Positions 54,093 to 63,813 of a DNA stretch of 64,000 bases are shown here, in pieces. The notes beneath the pieces were generated by a model that had not been told where the DNA came from, did not search any database, and saw only the letters and a program-made list of their open reading frames with translations. Every line of letters starts with the position of its first letter. The stretch's first letter is position 1. The position numbers and the translations under genes were made by a program. The DNA is from Chengkuizengella sediminis (lineage in GTDB: Bacteria > Bacillota > Bacilli > Paenibacillales > KCTC-33759), in NCBI RefSeq assembly GCF_010078385.1, contig NZ_SIJC01000004.1, positions 62,001 through 126,000 of the forward strand, read 5' to 3'.

Positions 54093-54890
54093 TTACTCAT
54101 ACCTCACATCTATAATTGGAAAATAAGGTAATTGCTCACTCAAGAAATATGCAGCAGAAAGCATAACTATAAAATAAAGTAAAAATAAAATATCAAACCT
54201 TGAAAAAGTAATTTTATAATAATATGTACGATTTTTCACTTGTGAAAATCGTTTCGCTTCCATAGCTACCGCTACTCGGTGTGCACGCCGAATGCTTTGA
54301 GCTAATAAAGGAATAGCATAGGAGCGAAGCTTTCCATAAATACCTTTAATGCCTCGTTTATGCCGCATACCCCGAACCTTCAGCGCATAACGAATCGTTT
54401 GGAACTCCTCGACCATAATGGGAAGCATTCGTAATGCAGCCAAAAAGCTATATGCATATTTAGGGGGAAGCTTAAGTTGCTGCATTAAGGAATAAAACAA
54501 ATATACGGGACGAGTAGTGAGTGAAAACGCAATGCCAAGTCCTGCGTAAGTTAATGCACGCAGACCAATATGAATCCCTCTATAGAAGCTTTCCTCCGTA
54601 ACATGAATCAAACCCCATTTAAACCAAGTCGTTTCACCCTTACCAAAAAAAACCATAGAGGTTGCTGACGAAACAAAGATTAAAACTAAGGGGATGGAGA
54701 TGAGCAGCAATAGTTTGAAAGAATGTCCTGAAAACAATAAATACAATAGTAATGTCAAAATCGTAATATTTACCATTAAGTTGAGATTATGAATAAACAA
54801 CACATAGATAAATAACGCTATCATCACTATAAATTTAAAACTAGGATTCGTTCTATGCAACCAAGTTTCCTTATAGCTTAGATCAAGCAC
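54093..54890 (-). CDS. ykoC: ECF transporter T component, thiamine-precursor type
   Basis: This 265-residue membrane protein has five to six helices and the EcfT cytoplasmic signature KVRGMRHKR (an A-R-G-type motif) plus a second AMEAKRF motif, which couple to the ATPases. The start is GTG with AGGAGG 7 bases upstream. It is the last gene of the tenA-ykoE-ykoD-ykoC operon, 11 bases after ykoD, and the scaffold for uptake of the hydroxymethylpyrimidine part of thiamine. Confidence 0.9.
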   Translation of the reverse strand: MLDLSYKETWLHRTNPSFKFIVMIALFIYVLFIHNLNLMVNITILTLLLYLLFSGHSFKLLLLISIPLVLIFVSSATSMVFFGKGETTWFKWGLIHVTEESFYRGIHIGLRALTYAGLGIAFSLTTRPVYLFYSLMQQLKLPPKYAYSFLAALRMLPIMVEEFQTIRYALKVRGMRHKRGIKGIYGKLRSYAIPLLAQSIRRAHRVAVAMEAKRFSQVKNRTYYYKITFSRFDILFLLYFIVMLSAAYFLSEQLPYFPIIDVRYE

Positions 54891-54901
54891 TTTAAGTCCT
54901 C

Positions 54902-56425
54902 CTACCTACTGTTTAATAGTGGTTGTTGCAAATATTTCTCTCTATACTGTGCAGAAGTGCCGTCAAATTCTAATTTCCCATTTTCTATTAACCATACTCT
55001 GTTGGAAAAATATTGAACAACCTCCATACTATGTGTGGCCATAAGTACTATAGTCCCTTGTTTACGCCAATGTTCAATTAATTCCAGAATTGCAAATGTA
55101 TTTTTAGCATCCTGACCGAAAGTAGGTTCATCCAACAGGATGATTTTCTGCTCCTTAACAATTGCAGCCGCAACGCTAAGCCTGCGTTTTTGACCCATCG
55201 AAAGTTGATATGGGTGCTGTTCTGTTTGCCCTAGCAAACGAAACTGCGCTATCAAGCGGTTTACTATTTCCTCAATTTGCTGTTCACCCATCTCATCTAT
55301 TCTTAAGGAATAAGCAATTTCATCATAAACTGAATTCGTAACAAATTGAAATTCAGGATTCTGAAAAACGAACGTGAGATGATCCGTCAATTTATCGATC
55401 TCTACAATCGGTTGCTTTTCGATCATATACTCACCTGTTGTTTTTATTAGCTGCATTAAAGAGTGAAGTAAAGTGCTTTTGCCTGCCCCATTTTTTCCGA
55501 CAATAGCAATCCATTCTCCAGGAAATAACTGTGCTTGTTCAACATGAAGCTTTATGTCATTTCCGCGAAACCCTTTGAAGTCGGATATAGAAAGCATCCA
55601 CTCATTTTGATGATATTTATGCTGCAGATCGATATATGATTGCCTTTGCGCTCGATGAACGTAATCTTCCCAAACACCAGGATACCAAATCCCTTGTGCA
55701 ATTAACTGCTGTTTATGGGCAGATAAAATTTGGTCTTTAGGACCGTCTGCAATAATTTCACCCTGTTCATTAAACAGTATAATCCGTTCTATAAAATCCA
55801 GTACATGTTCGATCTTATGCTCAACGATCAAAACAGTTTGATCTTGAGCGACCTCTTTAATCGTTTCCCATACTTGTTCTGTGCCTTCGGGGTCAAGCAT
55901 AGCTGTAGGTTCATCTAAAAAAAGAACCTCCGGCTGCAATGCCATCACGGATGCAATGGACAACCTTTGTTTCATTCCACCCGATAACGATTGAATCGAC
56001 GTATGCATATCCTCAATAGCCAGTCCTACCATTTCAACATATTTACGTATTAAGGCAGGCATCTCATGACGTGGAACACGTAGATTCTCCAATACAAAGG
56101 CTATTTCCTCATCTACATATGGCATGCAATATTGGGTGTCCGGGTCTTGAAACACATATCCCCAAGAACGTGGAACTGTCACACTCTCTGCTTTCATTGG
56201 TGCCTCAATAGAATGAGGAATGAGTCCCGATAATATTTGTAATAAGGTAGATTTCCCGCACCCAGAGGGACCTAATATAAGAACCTTCTCCCCTGCATAA
56301 ATCAAAGAGGAGACGTCTTTAAACAACAAAGATGAGCTCCCAGTAAATTTTAAGCGCAGCTTTTCCACTCCTGCAACGATCTGTGACAATATAGACACCT
56401 CATTCAATATGACTATTTGTTGCAT
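54902..56425 (-). CDS. ykoD: ECF transporter ATPase with two ABC domains
   Basis: This protein of about 507 residues carries two ATP-binding cassettes in one chain. The first has Walker A GPSGCGKST, signature LSGGMKQRLS and Walker B LFLDEPTAMLD; the second has GKNGAGKST, LSMGQKRRLS and LLDEPTFGQD. It energises the YkoE/YkoC membrane complex. The start is uncertain: 56425 is open but weak, while a TTG at 56389 has GAGGTG 6 bases upstream. It sits directly between ykoE and ykoC. Confidence 0.92.
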   Translation of the reverse strand: MQQIVILNEVSILSQIVAGVEKLRLKFTGSSSLLFKDVSSLIYAGEKVLILGPSGCGKSTLLQILSGLIPHSIEAPMKAESVTVPRSWGYVFQDPDTQYCMPYVDEEIAFVLENLRVPRHEMPALIRKYVEMVGLAIEDMHTSIQSLSGGMKQRLSIASVMALQPEVLFLDEPTAMLDPEGTEQVWETIKEVAQDQTVLIVEHKIEHVLDFIERIILFNEQGEIIADGPKDQILSAHKQQLIAQGIWYPGVWEDYVHRAQRQSYIDLQHKYHQNEWMLSISDFKGFRGNDIKLHVEQAQLFPGEWIAIVGKNGAGKSTLLHSLMQLIKTTGEYMIEKQPIVEIDKLTDHLTFVFQNPEFQFVTNSVYDEIAYSLRIDEMGEQQIEEIVNRLIAQFRLLGQTEQHPYQLSMGQKRRLSVAAAIVKEQKIILLDEPTFGQDAKNTFAILELIEHWRKQGTIVLMATHSMEVVQYFSNRVWLIENGKLEFDGTSAQYREKYLQQPLLNSR

Positions 56426-56521
56426 TCAATATCCCATACTTCTATAGACAGATCGGTAAATCAGATCGTATCACGTGACCATCTGACTTACCGATGTTTA
56501 ATAAGATATACATGGACAAAA

Positions 56522-57115
56522 TTACTTATCCAATGCATCATAATCTTCTTTTGACGCAGGACGAACCAAATTGGTTATACCTGTTCTTTCCAAAGCTTTT
56601 ACAAGATAATAAGCAAATACACCTGTAATGATAATTCCACTAATCACTCTCAATACAATTTGCAAAGTTAAATTCCAAGCCGTAAGATCAGCAAGATATC
56701 CTTTAAAGTAATCGATGATAAAAGATGAAGCTGCTGCTGCGGCACCAGCAATGGACATCACGATCAGACCGCTGCGTTTGTATAATGTTGCCAGCAGTAC
56801 TAGCTCTACAGCCAAACCTTGAACAAATCCGTAAATCAGTGTATCTACCCCATATTGTGATGCCATTACCATTTCAGCAGTAGCAGCTGCCATTTCGGCA
56901 ATGATGGCCACACCCGGTTTACGAATAATTAGAAAAGCAACCGTTGCAGCAATATACCACATACCATAAGATAATTGTTCTAAATGTAATCCAGGTAAAG
57001 CAAAAAAATCATAAACTGATCCCCATACTCTATAAACAATACCAAATACAACAGCAATGACTATTGTAACTAAAATATCTGTTAACTTTAAACCTTTACT
57101 ACTCATTCCATTCAT
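56522..57115 (-). CDS. ykoE: ECF transporter S component for thiamine precursor
   Basis: This 197-residue membrane protein has about six helices (ILVTIVIAVVFGIVYRVWG at the start, LSYGMWYIAATVAFLIIRKPGVAIIAEM, and VELVLLATLYKRS). PGVAIIAEMAAATAEM is typical of YkoE substrate-binding subunits. It binds hydroxymethylpyrimidine or a related compound and associates with YkoD and YkoC. It is second in the riboswitch-controlled operon, 41 bases after tenA. The start may be the ATG at 57115 or 57106. Confidence 0.9.
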   Translation of the reverse strand: MNGMSSKGLKLTDILVTIVIAVVFGIVYRVWGSVYDFFALPGLHLEQLSYGMWYIAATVAFLIIRKPGVAIIAEMAAATAEMVMASQYGVDTLIYGFVQGLAVELVLLATLYKRSGLIVMSIAGAAAAASSFIIDYFKGYLADLTAWNLTLQIVLRVISGIIITGVFAYYLVKALERTGITNLVRPASKEDYDALDK

Positions 57116-57156
57116 CTCCTAGTTATATTATTCTACCCGAATTGTAGTTCGACTAT

Positions 57157-57843
57157 CTAACCTAATTCGTTTTGTTCGATGATAACTGGCCATGTCTCTT
57201 TTTGATAAGCCATCTCCCAGAACATCAACTCATATTGACTGCTTAAAATAAAGTGCTCTTTCATTCGTTCTCGATCTGATTCAGTTACTTTTTCAGCGAT
57301 ATTGTCCACTAACTGAATGACCTCTTCAACTAATTCACGGAACCAGTCTCCACCATAGGTTGCAATCCATTCCTGATAAATAGGTTCCTTCGGTGTTGAA
57401 CCTATGAGCTTTTCGCCAATTTCATAGTACAACCAATAACATGGCAACAAAGCAGCAATCGTGTCTCCGATATGACCAGTATGAGCTGCACGGTACATAT
57501 GTGATATATATGCATAAGCCGTGGGTGCTGGTTTGAAGTTTTCTTTTTCTTCTTCAGTTATATCTAACTGAACAAAAAACGCTTTATGAAGTGATAACTC
57601 TGCTTCATTCGTTCCAATAGCATGGGATGCCATACGACTAACCGTATGTAAATCATCCGCTTGTGAAGCTGCTATGGATTGGACTCTAGCAAAATGACTT
57701 AAATAATATGAGTCTTGTAATACATAATAACGAAAACGATCCAGTGATAATGTTCCGTCAGCAATCCCTTTAACAAATGGATGTTTAAAACTCGCCTGCC
57801 AAATAGCATCCGCTTCTTTTCTTATCTGCTCAGTAAATTTCAT
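57157..57843 (-). CDS. tenA: Aminopyrimidine aminohydrolase TenA (thiaminase II)
   Basis: This 228-residue all-helical enzyme hydrolyses aminomethyl-pyrimidine, a thiamine breakdown product, to hydroxymethylpyrimidine for reuse. The catalytic cysteine falls at position 135 in ALLPCYWLYYEIGE, the same number as in Bacillus TenA, and FRYYVLQDSYYL with conserved Asp44 and the tyrosines builds the pocket. The ATG at 57843 (MKFTEQIRKEADAIW) is the true start; the open frame to 57963 crosses the riboswitch terminator. It is the first gene of the operon. Confidence 0.94.
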   Translation of the reverse strand: MKFTEQIRKEADAIWQASFKHPFVKGIADGTLSLDRFRYYVLQDSYYLSHFARVQSIAASQADDLHTVSRMASHAIGTNEAELSLHKAFFVQLDITEEEKENFKPAPTAYAYISHMYRAAHTGHIGDTIAALLPCYWLYYEIGEKLIGSTPKEPIYQEWIATYGGDWFRELVEEVIQLVDNIAEKVTESDRERMKEHFILSSQYELMFWEMAYQKETWPVIIEQNELG

Positions 57844-57892
57844 CTCTTTTCCCGCCTTTCTTAAGTACCCCAGTAACAGTAAAGCCTTAAAA

Positions 57893-57921
57893 TATAAAAA
57901 AACCACTCTGCTGTAGAGTGG
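57893..57921 (-). terminator. Riboswitch expression-platform terminator
   Basis: CCACTCT pairs with AGAGTGG around a 5-nt loop, then TTTTTTTA follows on the minus strand. It lies between the TPP aptamer and the tenA start, so it is the off-state terminator. Confidence 0.85.
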
Positions 57922-57963
57922 GATTAAGACAAATTTGCACCTAAGATATTGCAATTCATCCAT

Positions 57964-58052
57964 CCACTTCCCTACGCTAGTATTAGCTAGATCAGGTACA
58001 AGGGTTAAGGCTAAATGCCCCTCTCAGCAAATATCATTTGCACCCCTAGTGG
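57964..58052 (-). promoter_or_regulatory. TPP riboswitch (thi box)
   Basis: The minus strand has the conserved thi-box blocks in order: ACTAGGGGTGC, CTGAGAGGG, ACCCTTGTACCTGATCTAG and GCGTAGGGAAGTGG. The ends CCACT and AGTGG close stem P1. Binding of thiamine pyrophosphate should favour the following terminator and shut the tenA-ykoEDC operon. Confidence 0.95.
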
Positions 58053-58360
58053 TTACGGTATTAAATTCAAATACAACATTACTATAGTTTTTTTATTTTA
58101 ACAAGGAAAAAGATTTCCAACTTATATGAATTATATTCCAACAAATCTGTGGTAAAGTTCACTTATTTGATTTTAAAATTCTAAAATTAATTCACTTTTT
58201 ACGATATACTCTAGAGTTTTTATAAATGTATGTTTTTGCCTCTATCATTTTTAGCTCTCCTTGTACTAGTTATCGATATTTTCCTTTTTCTATTTTTGAA
58301 AAAGAGCTGTCTCAAGTAGAAAATGTCATTTAAAGACATCGTAATTCAATTATCATGAAT
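58053..58360. other. Intergenic stretch between TPP riboswitch and lipoprotein gene
   Basis: It holds the unplaced promoter of the riboswitch transcript. There is a weak hairpin (ATGTC at 58323-58327 with GACAT at 58335-58339, then TTTTC on the minus strand) that may terminate the lipoprotein gene. No coding frame is seen. Confidence 0.4.
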
Positions 58361-60046
58361 TTAATTTCCTTTTGCGCGATCAACCTTCTTCTTTATTTCT
58401 TCTGTCATAAAATTCTCATAACCCTCAACATCAAGTTTTCTAAATTCTGTCACATATTCATTCCAAACATCTTCAAATTCACTAGGGTTAGAAAGCACAA
58501 GCTTAGGGAAATATCTCCTCTGAAGTTCATCCGATCTTGTGCCAAAAATTTGCTCTGGTGAACCTTGTTCCACCTGAACACTCCATGCTGGGAACCAAGG
58601 TCTCTCATCTGTGTCTGAGAACAGCTCTGCGAAGGTTCTCACACCATATTGCTTGAGTAAATTTAAATCACCTTCTGTATATCCTAATTGCACGACTTCC
58701 GCCTGAGACCCAGGAGCAACCGAATTTCCATCTGATAAAGAAGAACCTGTTCCGTAACGAGGCCAAAAGTATTCAAAATATTTAAGACCAAATGATTCCC
58801 TAAATTCTTCTGTTTCTTGATCGATTTGTTCCTTGGTTTTATAAAATCTTCCATTCTCATCGATTTCAAATGTTTCTCCTTCAATACCCCAGTTGGACAA
58901 AATTTGATTTTCATCTGTTAAAAAGTTATCGAAATATTGGATGATTTTAGCAGGGCCTTCTGCACTGACAGTAATGGCTATTCCACGATTATCTACGAAA
59001 CCTGGAGAGTCACCGTATTGGTCTTTAATATCCTCATCAAATACTATAGGCATGGGCATATAAAGGAGATCATCATTACCTGTTTCCTCTAAAAGTTGAA
59101 GTGCTGGTCTTACCTGCCAACCATAATCAAAAAATCCTAATATTTTTCCAGATGAAATTTTCGCTAGATACTGATCATAGTTGTCAACGAATGAAGATTT
59201 GTCATACAACCCTTTGGCATTCATTTCATTTAATTTTTGAAGCCAACGCTTAGTAGAATCTTCCTTATCTGCGTAAACAGTTGCTTCATAGGTTTCCATG
59301 TCAACCATTACCCCACCATCATTTGGGAATCCAGCCAAATGATTCGCCGGGTTTACTAAAACAAAAAACCTCCAGTCATGTGTTAAACTAATAAATCCTG
59401 TTAGATCTTCATCTTTATGTATCACTTCATAATCTTCTATTAATTGAAAATACTGATCTAATGTTTTTATTTTGGGATAGCCGAATTCCTTTAGAACACG
59501 ACGCTGTATCCAGAAAGCACTTTGATCAACATTAGGACTTGGAACACGTTCACCCACTATAGCTTCAAAGGGTAAGAAATAAATATTTCCATCTTCCTGC
59601 TTCATTAACTCGTAATAGGATCCATAAACTCTTTGTATGTTCGGTCCATGCTCAGCTATTAAATCATTTAAAGGAATAAAGGCCCCTGCATCTAAAAATT
59701 TATCAATGGCACTATCTGGAATCACAACATCAGGAAATTCGTTAGCCGCAATCATTGTACCAACTTTTGTATTGATGTCTCCAACCAAAAATTCCATTTC
59801 AAAGTTAACACCAGTTTGATCCTCTAGTATTTTCCCTATCACCGTTTCATTGGTGTTCAAATCTCTAAATCCAGACCCTGCATTAAATAATGTAAAAGTC
59901 ACATTCTCTTCTGAAGTTTCTTTATCATCTTGATTATTTGATATTGTTTTATTTACTTGCTCATTACTACTACTTTCTGAGCATGCAGCAATGAAAACTA
60001 TAAACAACATCAGGACCAAAAACAAATAAATCGCTTTCACCTTCAT
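58361..60046 (-). CDS. Sugar-type ABC solute-binding lipoprotein without adjacent permeases
   Basis: This 561-residue lipoprotein has signal peptide YLFLVLMLFIVFIAAC with Cys at about 22, then a serine/asparagine linker and a large binding domain. The segments LEDQTGVNFEMEF, EFPDVVIPDS and GIAITVSAEGPAKIIQYFDNF are typical of LplA/YtcQ-type family 1 binding proteins in Paenibacillus-like bacteria, which carry oligosaccharides. The start at 60046 has AAAGGGGA upstream; the frame to 60124 lacks a ribosome-binding site. It follows the YesM-type kinase gene by 117 bases. No LplB/LplC permease genes are in the window. Confidence 0.87.
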   Translation of the reverse strand: MKVKAIYLFLVLMLFIVFIAACSESSSNEQVNKTISNNQDDKETSEENVTFTLFNAGSGFRDLNTNETVIGKILEDQTGVNFEMEFLVGDINTKVGTMIAANEFPDVVIPDSAIDKFLDAGAFIPLNDLIAEHGPNIQRVYGSYYELMKQEDGNIYFLPFEAIVGERVPSPNVDQSAFWIQRRVLKEFGYPKIKTLDQYFQLIEDYEVIHKDEDLTGFISLTHDWRFFVLVNPANHLAGFPNDGGVMVDMETYEATVYADKEDSTKRWLQKLNEMNAKGLYDKSSFVDNYDQYLAKISSGKILGFFDYGWQVRPALQLLEETGNDDLLYMPMPIVFDEDIKDQYGDSPGFVDNRGIAITVSAEGPAKIIQYFDNFLTDENQILSNWGIEGETFEIDENGRFYKTKEQIDQETEEFRESFGLKYFEYFWPRYGTGSSLSDGNSVAPGSQAEVVQLGYTEGDLNLLKQYGVRTFAELFSDTDERPWFPAWSVQVEQGSPEQIFGTRSDELQRRYFPKLVLSNPSEFEDVWNEYVTEFRKLDVEGYENFMTEEIKKKVDRAKGN

Positions 60047-60163
60047 AATACCTAGTCCCCTTTCAATCATAATGTTTACAACTTCATTGTATAACGCTGT
60101 TCTGTTAAGTTGTGGAGTACCCATGAAACTTTATACAAAACTTTAAAAAGTATATATAGTAAT

Positions 60164-61945
60164 TCAACAATGTTCATTTAAGGTTTTCATCTCTTTGTCA
60201 ATGGGCAATCGAATTTGAATTCTTGTTCCTTTTCCTTCTTCGCTAGCAATGACCATCTCAAATTGTTCTTCGTAATATAACTTTAGTCGGTAGATCACGT
60301 TCTGAATACCTACCCGATCCCCCATGTCTTTTTTGGAATGCATATATTGATTTAATTGTGAAAGTTTTTCTTTATTCATACCCATCCCATTATCTTGCAA
60401 AAGAAACACTAATTCATTCTCTTCAATAGAGATTTTCAAATCAATCCTTCCCCCATGTTTAAGAGGTTCTATTCCATGAATACTAGCATTCTCTATGAAC
60501 GTTAAATAAGTCATTTTGGGAATCGCACAATCATAAGCCGCATCATCGATTTGAATATGATAGTCTAGTTTTTGTTCGAATCTATATTTCTGTATTTCTA
60601 AAAAACAATAAATTAATTCTAGTTCTTGTTTTACTGTCACCTTATCCATTTTCCACACTAACGATGTTCTTAACATCTTGGCCATGTTTTGAATAATATT
60701 GGCTGTTTCCTTCTCATCTTTCATCAAACTTCTCATACGAATCGTTTCCAATGCATTAAATAAAAAGTGTGGATTTATTTGACTATGAAGCGCATTCAAT
60801 TGTGCTTGTCTTTGCTGCAGTTCTAAATTTTTCTTTTGAATGTCAGCTTTATACACATCATCAATTAAACTTTTTATAGTTAATGTCATTCGGTTAAATT
60901 GAATTGAGAGTTGACCAATTTCATCACGTGCTTTAATATCAGGAATGATTTCAAAGTTCTGTGTTTTCACTTTATTGATATGTTTTAAAATTAACATGAG
61001 TCTAACAGTAATAGATCTAGTAATCCATACAATAACTAACGTTGGTGGAATTATAATTAAACTAGCTAATAAAATAACAAAATTAGAAGATTCTTTCACT
61101 TCCTTGAACACTTCTATATCTGGAATCTCTGCAATGACACTCCATTGTCCAAGAAGAGTATCATCTGTAAAATCCTTTTTTATGACGATGGTCCCTTTAG
61201 GCAAATTAAATTGATCATATATAATTTCTGTATATTGCCATTCCATATTCGGATGGGTTGTATATTCAACGCTCCTCTTACTCTTTTCTATTAAATACAA
61301 ATCGCCATCTACATTTAAATTTGAGAAAATTTGCTCAATAGCTTGTGGACGCAAATCAATTTTTAGTACTTTCTCAACATGATTTTGATCCCTATAATAA
61401 TCCATTCTACGTACAATGCTGAAGATGTCCTTTTCTCCAAAGGATGATTCAGTTCGAATTAGAATAGGGGTAGAATAAGTACTTTTCTTTATTCTTTTAT
61501 ACCACTCTGCTTTCTCCACCTCAGGAGAAATAAATTCCACACCTCCTGAATAAAGCAGTGTTGGATTGTCTACATAAATTGTAATTTCCTTCACTAATGT
61601 ATTAATTGGAGTGTAACTGCTGTTTAGTACTCTGCGTAAATAGGAATTATACGCTTCAACATATTCCGCTTCATTGTTTATGTAAGAATACGATAAAGTT
61701 TTATTGATCCAAAAATCCGTATAAAATAATGAAGATAGCGATATAGCATGTTCTACTTCTATCTGAAATTCACTTTTCATTTGTTCTATGTTTTTATTAA
61801 TATCTTTCATTCTTAAATCTTCTACATGATTTGTTGTTACAATATAAAAAATGATATTGGTGAGTAAGATAGGGGTAAACACCGATACGAAAAAAATGAT
61901 TAACATTTTATTTCTTAAACGAATATGATCTAAACCTAGATTCAC
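60164..61945 (-). CDS. Sensor histidine kinase, YesM type
   Basis: This 593-residue membrane kinase starts with GTG (GGGGA 8 bases upstream). Helix 1 (about 13-36) and helix 2 (289-310) enclose an extracytoplasmic sensor domain, then a HAMP (310-362). The phospho-accepting His393 is in ALHSQINPHFLFNALET, the pattern of the LytS/YesM His_kinase family, and the C-terminal ATPase has LLQDNGMGM and GDRVGIQNVIYRLKLYY. It should pass phosphate to the response regulator encoded 35 bases upstream. The ligand is probably a sugar linked to the neighbouring lipoprotein. Confidence 0.92.
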   Translation of the reverse strand: MNLGLDHIRLRNKMLIIFFVSVFTPILLTNIIFYIVTTNHVEDLRMKDINKNIEQMKSEFQIEVEHAISLSSLFYTDFWINKTLSYSYINNEAEYVEAYNSYLRRVLNSSYTPINTLVKEITIYVDNPTLLYSGGVEFISPEVEKAEWYKRIKKSTYSTPILIRTESSFGEKDIFSIVRRMDYYRDQNHVEKVLKIDLRPQAIEQIFSNLNVDGDLYLIEKSKRSVEYTTHPNMEWQYTEIIYDQFNLPKGTIVIKKDFTDDTLLGQWSVIAEIPDIEVFKEVKESSNFVILLASLIIIPPTLVIVWITRSITVRLMLILKHINKVKTQNFEIIPDIKARDEIGQLSIQFNRMTLTIKSLIDDVYKADIQKKNLELQQRQAQLNALHSQINPHFLFNALETIRMRSLMKDEKETANIIQNMAKMLRTSLVWKMDKVTVKQELELIYCFLEIQKYRFEQKLDYHIQIDDAAYDCAIPKMTYLTFIENASIHGIEPLKHGGRIDLKISIEENELVFLLQDNGMGMNKEKLSQLNQYMHSKKDMGDRVGIQNVIYRLKLYYEEQFEMVIASEEGKGTRIQIRLPIDKEMKTLNEHC

Positions 61946-61980
61946 ACTTACGATCCCCTTTTTTTAAAAATAAATCGTTT

Positions 61981-63555
61981 TTACTTTATTAGATTACTTC
62001 GATATTCTGACGGTGTAATATGCTCAATCTTTTCAAACTGGGTAACGAAATAATCAGGATTATTAAAACCTATCTTTTCAGCAATTTCATAGATTCTATG
62101 ATCGGTTTGACGTAACAATTTCTTTGCTTCTCTAATTCTCAACTCTAATAAATACTCATTAAAATATAAGCCATATGTTTTTTTGAAGAGTTGCCCAAGG
62201 TATACTGGATTCATGTAAAATCGTTCTGCAATCTTCTTCAATTTTAGATTCTCATGATAATTCTTCTCTACATATTGTTTAACTTTTTCAATCTCTCCTC
62301 TTACGTTCCCTATTCTCAACTGATGAATTACAGCCCTACACTCTATAATAAAATCACTAAATAAACGATGAAGTTCATTTAATGTAAGAGGGTTATCATT
62401 CCAACTAATAATAGGTTCAATCGTTTGAGTTTGCTTTACATCTCCACTCATATTATGTATTATTTCTAACAATCCATGAACACACTGCTGTATAGACGCT
62501 TTCACCGCTTCCACCGCATAACATTTCATACGAAAATCCTCAAAGATTTGATTTATAATGACTCTGATTTCAGATTCATGTTGCTCTTCAACCTTCATTA
62601 ATAATGATTGATATAACGGTAGATCTAGCAATGTATACTTTAATGAATGTTTTTGCACATCGTTAAATGTGACGATTTGCGTTTCATCTTTTAAATATTT
62701 ATATTGCAAAACTTCTTTTGCGCTCTGATAAGATATGGATAATTCGCATAGAAGGTTTGTAGGTTTACCAATGTATATATACACGTTTATATCTTGTTCC
62801 TTCATCAAAACTTGTTTCAATTTCACTGCAAATAGATTCACATCACCTTGATAATAACCTAGTTCATTATCGGTAATAATCATACCTAGCTTGCCATGAT
62901 GTTCGTACAAATAAATGGGATTAGAATGATTTATTGCTCTTGAGGAGGTAACAAAAACTTGAATATTTTCTTTCATCTGCTCAACTTGGGTTGTCACATC
63001 ATCTTTCCTATGATGGATGTCGTTTACTTCAATGAAGGCATAATAATAAATTGTAGAGGGGTTCATCTGTATTTTGTTAGACCAATGTAATAGTTCATCT
63101 TCGGTAAATTCACCTCGAAACAAACCATCCATCATTTGATTATAAAGTAAATGATTATTTTTATTTATATACGTTGTTCTTTGATTGATTTTATCTCCTA
63201 GTCGTAATAATGCTCTTGTCATTTCTTCTTGATCAATCGGTTTTAAGATATAATCATGCACGTCATAACGTACTGCTTGTTTGGCATAATCAAAATCATT
63301 ATACCCACTAATGATGATAAAATTAGTTTCCATTTTCAGTTCCTTTACTTTATGAATCAACTGCAAACCATCTATGACTGGCATTCGAATATCTGTAATT
63401 ACTAAATCAGGGTTAATTTCTTGAATTAACGAGAGCGCATCCTCACCATCCTCTGCTTCATCAATTACAATATACCCGTTGCTTTCCCAGTCAATTAAAT
63501 TTCTCAATCCTTTACGAACATACATCTCATCATCTACGATCATTACAGTATACAT
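61981..63555 (-). CDS. Response regulator, YesN type (AraC output)
   Basis: This 524-residue regulator has a receiver domain (1-120) with acidic pair VDDE, phospho-acceptor Asp55 in ITDIRMPVIDG and Lys in ILKPID. A central region follows, then a C-terminal AraC-type double helix-turn-helix (about 425-524: LKLKKIAERFYMNPVYLGQLF, then IYEIAEKIGFNNPDYFVTQFEK). The start at 63555 has AAGGGGA 8 bases upstream; the frame to 63588 has none. It forms a two-component pair with the YesM-type kinase and likely activates the binding-lipoprotein gene. Confidence 0.93.
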   Translation of the reverse strand: MYTVMIVDDEMYVRKGLRNLIDWESNGYIVIDEAEDGEDALSLIQEINPDLVITDIRMPVIDGLQLIHKVKELKMETNFIIISGYNDFDYAKQAVRYDVHDYILKPIDQEEMTRALLRLGDKINQRTTYINKNNHLLYNQMMDGLFRGEFTEDELLHWSNKIQMNPSTIYYYAFIEVNDIHHRKDDVTTQVEQMKENIQVFVTSSRAINHSNPIYLYEHHGKLGMIITDNELGYYQGDVNLFAVKLKQVLMKEQDINVYIYIGKPTNLLCELSISYQSAKEVLQYKYLKDETQIVTFNDVQKHSLKYTLLDLPLYQSLLMKVEEQHESEIRVIINQIFEDFRMKCYAVEAVKASIQQCVHGLLEIIHNMSGDVKQTQTIEPIISWNDNPLTLNELHRLFSDFIIECRAVIHQLRIGNVRGEIEKVKQYVEKNYHENLKLKKIAERFYMNPVYLGQLFKKTYGLYFNEYLLELRIREAKKLLRQTDHRIYEIAEKIGFNNPDYFVTQFEKIEHITPSEYRSNLIK

Positions 63556-63767
63556 GAGTGAAGTCCCCTTTCCGAGTGACTTTATCACAATAATGATAGA
63601 GTGAAAAACAAGCCTATATCATTAGTGTATTCGTTTCTAGTAGAAAGTAAAGTACACTGAATATTTGTTTTAAGTTATTTAAGTATATTGTTTAATTTTG
63701 TAAGTAATTTTATTTAGAAGAATTATCTCTAATCTCTGAATAAAGAACGATTTGGCACTCTCCTACT

Positions 63768-63804
63768 AAAAAACCTTGAAAGGCACAAGCCAATCAAGGT
63801 TTTT
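63768..63804 (-). terminator. Terminator after the SUKH-like gene
   Basis: AAAAAACCTTGA pairs with TCAAGGTTTTT, with an inner GGC-ACAA-GCC, and TTTTTTAG follows on the minus strand. The gap 63556-63767 shows nothing else certain. Confidence 0.8.
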
Positions 63805-63813
63805 GTTATTCTA

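Noticed and set aside
57844-57963. N-terminal extension of TenA
   Set aside because: These codons run through the riboswitch terminator; TenA homology and the catalytic Cys135 numbering fit the start at 57843.
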